The position numbers and the translations under genes are program-made. 5,051 bases of DNA, taken from the NCBI GenBank assembly GCA_029942205.1, contig JAOZTL010000270.1:1-5051 (forward strand). The letters run 5' to 3'. Positions 1 to 5,051 of the stretch are shown one piece after another (the first letter of the stretch is position 1; every line of letters begins with the position of its first letter). The notes under the pieces are model-generated. The model made no database searches. It saw only the letters and a list, made by a program, of their open reading frames with translations, and was not told the DNA's origin. This DNA is from Bacteroidales bacterium (GTDB lineage: Bacteria > Bacteroidota > Bacteroidia > Bacteroidales > JAOZTL01).

Positions 1-12
1 AATCAGTTAAGA

Positions 13-27
13 AGTCATCGTATGACT
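13..27 (-). terminator. Weak candidate terminator downstream of the peptidase gene
   Basis: AGTCAT (13-18) and ATGACT (22-27) are perfect 6-bp arms around CGT. The hairpin lies about 40 nt past the stop of the peptidase gene. On the minus strand it is followed by TCTTAACTGATT, which is only modestly T-rich. The stem is short and AT-rich, so efficiency would be low. Confidence 0.3.
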
Positions 28-66
28 AAATTGAATTATTTATACTTTTCGGAGTACTCTCAACAA

Positions 67-3045
67 TTAAAAAATTGAACGTGCTAATGAAAATGGATTT
101 AATTTATTTAAATGCAACGTGAAACGAACACGTTCAAAAAGTCCAACATTTTGCAATTCCATTTCGGAGTTCAAATCCGTAGACATTAACAAAGGAATAT
201 AAATTTTGAATGCGTTATTTATCATTGAAAAAGACAATCCCGTTTCCCAGAACATGGTCTCATTCAGTGTGCCAGATAAATTATAAGCCTGATCACTCAT
301 CATTGCTCCATTGGCAAACCACTGTATATTATTTTTCTTTGGTAAAACGGGCAAATCGACCTCTACGCCTACCGCCAAAATCCACTCGTTGCTCACTCTA
401 TAACTGTTGCTCACAAAAGCCCCCTCGGTAGCCACAAACTGATGCGAAAGTGTATTGGTGGCAGTATAAGGCTCAAAACGTGCCAGCGAATTATATTCGT
501 AAGTATAATCGTTCATGCCATTCGTTCCACTAAGACTCCACATGTAGAAAGGTGATAAATTATCAACTTGATATAAAAAAGAGCCACCAAAAGCACGAAA
601 ACGCACCGATGCTTTTTTCGTATACGGAATTTCGTAAGTGGTAGAGGCTGATAGTTTAGCAAATTCTTCGTTGGCTTCCAAATCGGCAGACACACTAAAT
701 GCTTTCTTCTTATTATTATGATGAAAAAAGCTAAGTTTAAATAAAGATACGTATTCAGCATCAATTCCTTTAAGCAAATTTGCGTAATCTGAAGCAAGAA
801 AATGATTCAAATAAAAAGCACTAAATGTTCTGCTATGCTGATCTTTAGCTTTTAAAACTACACGTACTTGAGAATGCAAACGTTGAAAATCGGTTGTTTC
901 ATTGGCAGCATATTGAATCGCTTTCATTGAAAAATCGATCGATTGAATTTTGTCCGAATAAGGCAAATAATGGTATGCTATTTTTGCACTACCAGCTAGG
1001 CTTTTCGATCCGAATCCGTACATTGGCATCAGTTGATACTCGAATACTTGTGCAGGGAGTGGGCTGTTGTAAAACAATGCGCCAAGCATGTACTTGTTAT
1101 GGTCGTTCCATCCCATGGTGGGGACAAAATTAATTTGTGTACGTTCGGGGCTTTCCAATAAACCGAGAAGCTTGAAGCGAATAGGCTCTATTTTTCGCAA
1201 TACGCCTGATGTTTTTAGCATGTTATTGCTTTCGTTAAATTCAATCATATCCCGATTGGCATCTATTCGTAGTATTTTGGGTGATTGATCTGTTGGAAGA
1301 TCTAGCCATTTTGACCCCACGAAACCTTCGTTCCAAATGGTGTACAACGTATTGGTATCCGTAATTCCACTAATAGACACAGGCGAGGCCACTGCACCAT
1401 TGTTTTTCACCAATACTTTTCCATTTTTACTTCGTTTGATTTTATAATCGACACGATGCCGTGTTTGAATTAAATCATCGAAAAGCCAAGCCAAGTCTGT
1501 TTTCGTGTGTTTTTCAAATACTTTTCGCATGTCTACAGGATGTGGATGTTTGTATTTCCATTGTTCATAAAAATCATGCATTGCTGCATTAAATTTCTCT
1601 TCGCCCATGTAAGCCAATAAATAATCAATTATTCTTGCAGATTTCATGTAACCAATCATTCCATAATTTGTACCCGTAAAATCATTGGCATGTAAGGAGG
1701 CATGTTGGTCTTTGTTGAGCCGTGCTACTGCAAGGTAAGCAATCAGTTGCATGTCTTTATACCTCACTTCATCCAAATCAAAAAACAAAGAATATTTTTC
1801 TGGTATGCCAAGTGTTTTAATGAAACTGTTGTCTATCGGGTATTTGGTACGCATATATCGAGCCTCGGCAAAGCTGTTGATGCCTTCGTCCATCCATGTA
1901 TAATCTCGCTCATTGAATCCGAGTATGCCATAATACCAATTGTGTCCCACTTCGTGCATAATGACTTGCTCTAAGCCAAGTGCTGTTTGCGATCGCCCAA
2001 TCACGGTAATGTTTGGATATTCCATACCACCACCTGCGCTAAGAGCCGATAGTACAGCCGTACAGTGTTTATACGGATAATCACCATTCCATTTAGAATA
2101 ATAATAAACCGCATCGTTGATGTATTCGTTTGCACGCAACCATAATTTGGCATCACTGTTCAGAAACATCGCCCAAGTGGTAACTTTTCGTTTTGACTTT
2201 GGCAATACAACTTCACTCTTGAGTACATGAAAACGTTTGTCGGCAAACCAAGCAAAATCGTGTACGTCTTTTTGTATATAACTAATTGTTTTGATGGTTT
2301 TTTCAGATACTGGAAAAATTTCATCTTTTCTGTCGAAACTGTCTATTTTAGCAGTTTTATCTGCCAATTTATTAAGCCAAGCTATTTCTTCGGCATTTTG
2401 CAAATCGCCTGTTGCGCCTACGACGTAATTCTTTGGTAAGCTGATGGATACATCAAAACTGCCAAATTCGGAATAAAATTCGCCTTGATTCAAATAAGGC
2501 ATTTGATGCCAGCCGTAGCGATCATAAACAGCAGGCTTGGGATACCATTGTGTGATTTGGTACGATTCGCCGATGTGCCCCAATCGTGATGTGATTCCTT
2601 CAGGTATTTTTACTCGAAAAGGTGTACTAATTGTGATGTGTTGCCCGCTTTTCAATGGTTTATTTAGGATAATCTTGCAAATATCCTTATGCTCAGGGTC
2701 ATACTCCCATTTCACTTTGTTGCCATCCACCCGAAAGTCTAGGGAATCGATTCCGCCTCTACGATGTTCCAAATCAAACCAATCAGAAGATTTTCCATTC
2801 CGAAATAATTGTTTTTCGAGAGCCGTGTTGTGTTGGTACGCATTCGGCCACAAGTGCATGTAGATAAATGCCAAATCGTCTGGCGAATGATTGATGTACG
2901 TCATGTCCATGTTGGCATGCAGTTCATGCGTTTCATCTTGTAATGTTACTGTAATTTTGTAGTCTACTTCTTGTTGGAAGTATTCTTGTGCCCAAATCGT
3001 ATTCGCCCATAAAAGCCAAACGAGTAGCAATGTTGCTTGTTTCAT
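67..3045 (-). CDS. Exported M1-family zinc metallopeptidase with C-terminal outer-membrane beta-barrel-like domain
   Basis: Seen: 992 residues from ATG at 3045 to TAA at 67-69. Residues 1-19 form a signal peptide (hydrophobic LLLVWLLW, probable cleavage WA|QEY), which fixes the start. No Shine-Dalgarno precedes it, only an A/T-rich leader. The catalytic core carries HEVGH at 364-368 and, exactly 18 residues on, E387 in WMDEG. This is the HEXXH-X18-E zinc site of gluzincin M1 peptidases. GGGMEYPN (338-345) occupies the GxMEN exopeptidase position, and Y466 in GYMKSA is the likely catalytic tyrosine. Residues about 530-610 look like a small beta-sandwich linker. Residues about 620-992 alternate polar and aromatic residues in many short strands and end in phenylalanine (LARSIF), typical of outer-membrane barrels. 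Known: M1 enzymes remove N-terminal residues from peptides. Inferred: a zinc aminopeptidase held on the periplasmic face of the outer membrane. I see no T9SS sorting tail. Exact substrate unknown; family call is firm, barrel call moderate. Confidence 0.93.
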   Translation of the reverse strand: MKQATLLLVWLLWANTIWAQEYFQQEVDYKITVTLQDETHELHANMDMTYINHSPDDLAFIYMHLWPNAYQHNTALEKQLFRNGKSSDWFDLEHRRGGIDSLDFRVDGNKVKWEYDPEHKDICKIILNKPLKSGQHITISTPFRVKIPEGITSRLGHIGESYQITQWYPKPAVYDRYGWHQMPYLNQGEFYSEFGSFDVSISLPKNYVVGATGDLQNAEEIAWLNKLADKTAKIDSFDRKDEIFPVSEKTIKTISYIQKDVHDFAWFADKRFHVLKSEVVLPKSKRKVTTWAMFLNSDAKLWLRANEYINDAVYYYSKWNGDYPYKHCTAVLSALSAGGGMEYPNITVIGRSQTALGLEQVIMHEVGHNWYYGILGFNERDYTWMDEGINSFAEARYMRTKYPIDNSFIKTLGIPEKYSLFFDLDEVRYKDMQLIAYLAVARLNKDQHASLHANDFTGTNYGMIGYMKSARIIDYLLAYMGEEKFNAAMHDFYEQWKYKHPHPVDMRKVFEKHTKTDLAWLFDDLIQTRHRVDYKIKRSKNGKVLVKNNGAVASPVSISGITDTNTLYTIWNEGFVGSKWLDLPTDQSPKILRIDANRDMIEFNESNNMLKTSGVLRKIEPIRFKLLGLLESPERTQINFVPTMGWNDHNKYMLGALFYNSPLPAQVFEYQLMPMYGFGSKSLAGSAKIAYHYLPYSDKIQSIDFSMKAIQYAANETTDFQRLHSQVRVVLKAKDQHSRTFSAFYLNHFLASDYANLLKGIDAEYVSLFKLSFFHHNNKKKAFSVSADLEANEEFAKLSASTTYEIPYTKKASVRFRAFGGSFLYQVDNLSPFYMWSLSGTNGMNDYTYEYNSLARFEPYTATNTLSHQFVATEGAFVSNSYRVSNEWILAVGVEVDLPVLPKKNNIQWFANGAMMSDQAYNLSGTLNETMFWETGLSFSMINNAFKIYIPLLMSTDLNSEMELQNVGLFERVRFTLHLNKLNPFSLARSIF

Positions 3046-3097
3046 ATTATTTGTTGTATTGAATGAATAAAAAAATGATACTTAATTTATGTAGTTT

Positions 3098-3122
3098 CAG
3101 ACTTCGTCTGTTTTATTATTTT
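3098..3122 (+). terminator. Short hairpin with T-rich tail reading on the plus strand
   Basis: CAGAC (3098-3102) and GTCTG (3106-3110) form perfect 5-bp arms around TTC, followed by a T-rich tract (TTTTATTATTTT, 3111-3122). Only the plus strand has a T-tract after the stem, yet no plus-strand gene precedes it. It coincides with the left end of repeat copy A, so it may be an element end rather than a working terminator. Confidence 0.25.
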
Positions 3123-3210
3123 CACTTATTTATTACAGCTATGTATTAATGATTTATTACACTGCCTGATATAATTACACATATTTAAGTACAACTTCCT
3201 GATTTACATT

Positions 3211-3231
3211 GATAATTTGTCAGTAATTATC
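3211..3231. other. Internal inverted repeat of copy A
   Basis: GATAATT (3211-3217) and AATTATC (3225-3231) are perfect 7-bp arms around the 7-nt loop TGTCAGT. There is no following T-tract on either strand, so it is not a convincing terminator. The equivalent place in copy B is a shorter perfect palindrome, so the symmetry is kept although the sequence between the arms is not. Confidence 0.55.
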
Positions 3232-3277
3232 CAAAAATAAATATCAAAACAGGCAAAGTTTGAAATTTAAGACTTTT

Positions 3278-4534
3278 CTATGTTTTTTGTTTTTTCTTTT
3301 TGGCTGCTGGAAATAAAACATTATTCAAAATAAGACGATAGCCAGGCGAATTGGGATGCAGGGCGAGATCCGTTTTGGGATCACCCACAAAATGCTGATA
3401 ATCCTCGGGATCGTGCCCACCATAGAAAGTCCATGTTCCTTTTCCATATTCACCACGAATGTAGCGCACCTCGTTCAGAGCTTTGTTTTCGCCCATTACC
3501 AGCACATTCGATTTCAAGTAGTCTCTATTGAAAGCCGTTGTTTGTCCCATAAAACCTTTGACCAAAGCTACATGATTCTGGCAAAGCATGGTAGGCACAG
3601 GATCCCATTTTGCCGAAAACTCAAAAAGCGTAAAATAATCGCTACTTTCGGTTGTTTTTCGTGTTTGCGTTACGTCAATATTTGAATATTCGTATTCGTA
3701 TGGGTTAGGAATGAGCGTGAAGTTTTTGAATGCAAATGTTTGAGTAAAATCGAGCTTTTCGTTGGCTTGTTTATCGGCAGGATCGCCATCGTACATGTTT
3801 TCACAAATGTCTATATTCTCGGCAGCCAGCGCAATGTCATAAGAATCGGTGGCAGAGCACATCGCAAATAAATAACCACCTTGTCCCACGTAATTTTTGA
3901 TGGCTTTGGCTACGAATAGCTTCAATTGTGAAACTTTCTGAAAGCCCAATCGTTGTGCTTCCGATTCTGTGTGGCGTTGATTTTCGACATACCAAGGCAC
4001 ATTTCTGTATGCACCATAAAATTTACCGTACTGCCCAGTGAAATCTTCGTGATGCAAATGCAGCCAATCGTATTTTCCCAATTTGCCATTTACAATTTCT
4101 TCGTCGTAAATGATGTCATACGGAATTTCGGCATAAGTAAGTGCTAGCGTTACGGCATCGTCCCATGGTTGTTTGGTTTTAGGAGAATATACAGCTATTT
4201 TGGGGGCTTTCTCCAGAATTACTTTATCCATATTTATCTCAGCCCTAGCAATATATTCGTACATGCTAGCAGCTTCAGCATCACTTATTATTTGATAACT
4301 CACCCCACGAATGATGCATTCTGTTTCTATTTCTTTTTCGTAAGCCACCGTGAAGCTTCCTCCTTCGTAATTCAATAGCCAATTGACTTTCAGCTCGTTT
4401 TGTAACACCCAGTAAGCAATTCCATAAGCTTTCAAATGATTTTTTTGTTCATTTTCATTCATTGGAATTAAAATCTGACTCGCCTGCATACTTAACGAAA
4501 GGCTAAGGAATAATAATAAAACAAATGTTTTCAT
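3278..4534 (-). CDS. Exported ThuA-like / class I amidotransferase-fold protein (family often mislabelled asparagine synthetase B)
   Basis: Seen: 418 residues, ATG at 4534, TAG at 3278-3280. A signal peptide (MKTFVLLLFLSLSLSMQA, probable cleavage QA|SQ) supports the start; there is no lipobox cysteine. Residues about 20-105 form an N-terminal domain (ILIPM, HLKAYGIAYWVLQ). From 111 a Rossmann-like alternation begins: KIAVYSP, WDDAVTLALTYAEIPYDIIYDEE, then YDWLHLHHEDFTG (155-167). GGYLFAMCSATDS (219-231) resembles the ThuA segment GGGfvgiHsatDt, with C226 where the histidine or nucleophile would sit. The end, KGTWTFYGGHDPEDY (365-379) followed by YRLILNNVLFPA, resembles the ThuA ending GrvfytslGHdpe...lLlngilWaa. 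The tail is lysine-rich (AKKKKQKT). There is no N-terminal catalytic Cys and no SGGxDS ATP loop, so asparagine synthesis is not supported, and the protein is exported. From memory, close relatives are widespread in Bacteroidota. Its own promoter lies upstream. Biochemical function unknown. Confidence 0.92.
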   Translation of the reverse strand: MKTFVLLLFLSLSLSMQASQILIPMNENEQKNHLKAYGIAYWVLQNELKVNWLLNYEGGSFTVAYEKEIETECIIRGVSYQIISDAEAASMYEYIARAEINMDKVILEKAPKIAVYSPKTKQPWDDAVTLALTYAEIPYDIIYDEEIVNGKLGKYDWLHLHHEDFTGQYGKFYGAYRNVPWYVENQRHTESEAQRLGFQKVSQLKLFVAKAIKNYVGQGGYLFAMCSATDSYDIALAAENIDICENMYDGDPADKQANEKLDFTQTFAFKNFTLIPNPYEYEYSNIDVTQTRKTTESSDYFTLFEFSAKWDPVPTMLCQNHVALVKGFMGQTTAFNRDYLKSNVLVMGENKALNEVRYIRGEYGKGTWTFYGGHDPEDYQHFVGDPKTDLALHPNSPGYRLILNNVLFPAAKKKKQKT

Positions 4535-4571
4535 AATCGATGTGTATTTGATTGTTTTCTCACTAATGCTG

Positions 4572-4600
4572 CAAAGCTAAAAAATAATTTCTTGCAACAA
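4572..4600 (-). promoter_or_regulatory. Bacteroidota-type promoter for the 418-residue gene
   Basis: On the minus strand TAGCTTTG (4579-4572) matches the Bacteroidota -7 consensus TAnnTTTG exactly. A TTG (4600-4598) lies 18 nt upstream of it, with a second TTG overlapping the spacer (4597-4595); this matches the -33 box. The predicted transcription start is near 4565, giving a leader of about 30 nt before ATG at 4534. That leader is A-rich and lacks a Shine-Dalgarno, as is usual in the phylum. It is the only exact TAnnTTTG match in non-coding DNA outside the repeats. Confidence 0.62.
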
Positions 4601-4720
4601 TTATTTTACTCGTTCATCTCATCCAATTTTTCTATTTATTATTTGCATGTAAGTCTTTTTATTTTGATTTTTAGCCAAACAAACGATTCTTTTATTTATC
4701 CAAATTAAACTGTTTTGATC

Positions 4721-4735
4721 TATTATCAAATAATA
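4721..4735. other. Small AT-only hairpin upstream of the 418-residue gene
   Basis: TATTAT (4721-4726) and ATAATA (4730-4735) are perfect 6-bp arms around CAA. It adjoins the CTGTTTTGAT box at the possible left end of repeat copy B. In such AT-rich DNA this could be chance. Confidence 0.3.
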
Positions 4736-4874
4736 ATGGCTAATCGTCTAAAAAATAGTTTCTTTATTTATTTATTCTGCATTTTGTTGAAGCTTCATAA
4801 TTTAGCTATATTTTCGATTTATTACATTACTTGATATAATTATACGTATTTAGGCGTAACTTACTTATTTACAT

Positions 4875-4887
4875 TGATAATTTATCA
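4875..4887. other. Internal palindrome of copy B
   Basis: TGATAA and TTATCA (6-bp perfect arms) flank a single T. Compared with copy A, 10 nt are missing here, yet symmetry is retained. The spacing is too tight for an RNA hairpin without opening the inner pairs, so a dimeric protein-binding site is an alternative reading. Confidence 0.5.
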
Positions 4888-5051
4888 AAAATAAATATCA
4901 AAACAGACGGATCTGGAATTACATAAGCAACATCAAAAAGGTCAAACGAAAGTTTAATTAGTAAATGTAACACTTTATTTGCTTATTATTAGAACAATAA
5001 CACAATATATTTTTTCCTTTTTTTCAAAATCTCTCTGCAAAAGCCGATTAG

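Larger units (their letters stand above)
3087..3266. repeat. Interspersed MITE-like element, copy A, with terminal inverted repeats
   Basis: The core at 3151-3252 is a direct repeat of 4816-4906: 80 of 91 aligned bases are identical, and copy A is 11 nt longer. Similarity continues more weakly left to AGCTAT (3137-3142). The ends are inverted repeats: 3094-3114 against the reverse complement of 3246-3266 matches at 17 of 21 positions, and all four differences are transitions. The left end (3087-3114) also matches the reverse complement of the right end of copy B (4900-4926), including TTATGTA and CGTCTGTTTT. There is no coding capacity. It occupies most of the gap between the two genes, starting about 40 nt upstream of the peptidase start. 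It could instead be a structured intergenic RNA or REP-type repeat; the element boundaries are estimates and no target-site duplication was found. Confidence 0.66.
4710..4926. repeat. Interspersed MITE-like element, copy B, left end degenerate or expanded
   Basis: The core at 4816-4906 matches copy A (3151-3252) in the same orientation. The right end at 4900-4926 matches the inverted left end of copy A. A perfect 10-bp inverted match, CTGTTTTGAT (4710-4719) against ATCAAAACAG (4897-4906), marks a possible left end. An alternative left end lies near 4745-4749 (CGTCT, followed by a TTATTTATT tract aligned with copy A). Between 4777 and 4803 copy B has about 27 nt absent from copy A, including the perfect palindrome TGAAGCTTCA (4788-4797). 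It lies 176 nt or more upstream of the 418-residue gene and is non-coding. The right end and core are reliable; the left boundary is not. Confidence 0.58.
4535..5051. other. Long AT-rich intergenic region without a recognisable gene
   Basis: These 517 bases hold the promoter and short leader of the 418-residue gene (4535-4600), then about 110 nt of AT-rich DNA with no recognised feature. Repeat copy B follows (about 4710-4926), then 125 nt of AT-rich DNA running off the window edge. No tRNA, rRNA or credible open frame is visible. Whatever gene lies to the right is outside the window, apart from a possible uncallable tail on the minus strand. Confidence 0.6.

Noticed and set aside
52..77. GAGTACTC palindrome (52-59) and CAATT/AATTG arms (64-77) at the end of the peptidase gene as a terminator
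   Set aside because: The arms are short, one overlaps the stop codon, and no clear T-tract follows on the minus strand.
513..797. Minus-strand open frame of 94 codons in another frame of the peptidase C-terminus
   Set aside because: It overlaps completely with the barrel-coding frame, and its poly-isoleucine and cysteine-rich composition looks like a frame shadow.
2537..2863. Plus-strand open frame of 108 codons inside the peptidase gene
   Set aside because: It lies wholly antisense to a strongly supported M1 catalytic gene, has no leader features and gives no recognisable protein.
3356..3685. Plus-strand open frame of 109 codons inside the 418-residue gene
   Set aside because: It is antisense to a conserved-looking gene, its composition is atypical for a protein, and no promoter is visible.
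3278..4534. Asparagine synthetase function (asnB)
   Set aside because: The protein has a signal peptide and neither the amidotransferase nucleophile nor the ATP-pyrophosphatase loop. The name is probably a propagated label.
4989..5051. Possible C-terminal tail of a minus-strand gene running in from the right edge (20 codons then TAA)
   Set aside because: Another minus-strand frame is equally open over the same stretch, and the sequence is lysine- and AT-rich. Twenty codons at an edge cannot be told from chance.
4738..5051. CTAATCG at 4740-4746 and its inverse CGATTAG at 5045-5051
   Set aside because: Only 7 bp match, neither copy lies at a consistent repeat boundary, and this is expected by chance in a window this size.

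Overview
The window looks like a chromosomal piece of a low-GC member of the Bacteroidota (Flavobacteria/Cytophaga-like). Three things suggest this. One gene has a Bacteroidota-type promoter (TAnnTTTG -7 box). Neither gene has a Shine-Dalgarno sequence, and A-rich leaders precede both starts. Both encoded proteins also resemble families I associate with this phylum. The assignment is inference from sequence character, not from a marker gene.

Layout: two genes, both on the minus strand, fill about 84% of the window. Positions 67-3045 encode a 992-residue exported M1-family zinc metallopeptidase. Its catalytic part is followed by about 370 residues that look like an outer-membrane beta-barrel. 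Positions 3278-4534 encode a 418-residue exported protein of a Bacteroidota family that databases often label 'asparagine synthetase B'. It has none of the AsnB catalytic motifs and reads instead as a ThuA-like / class I glutamine-amidotransferase-like fold.

The two non-coding stretches (3046-3277 and 4535-5051) are very AT-rich. Each contains one copy, in the same orientation, of a repeat with a core of about 90-100 bp (3151-3252 and 4816-4906). The repeat has imperfect terminal inverted repeats and looks like a small non-autonomous (MITE-like) or structured interspersed element. The two copies bracket the 418-residue gene. They differ by an 11-nt length change, 10 nt of which fall at an internal inverted repeat that remains an inverted repeat in both copies.

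How the genes work together: both products carry signal peptides and should act in the periplasm or at the outer membrane. The 232-bp gap with a repeat between them, and a separate promoter for the upstream gene, argue against a tight operon. I see no metabolic link between them. No RNA genes, CRISPR arrays, transposase genes or defence genes were seen.
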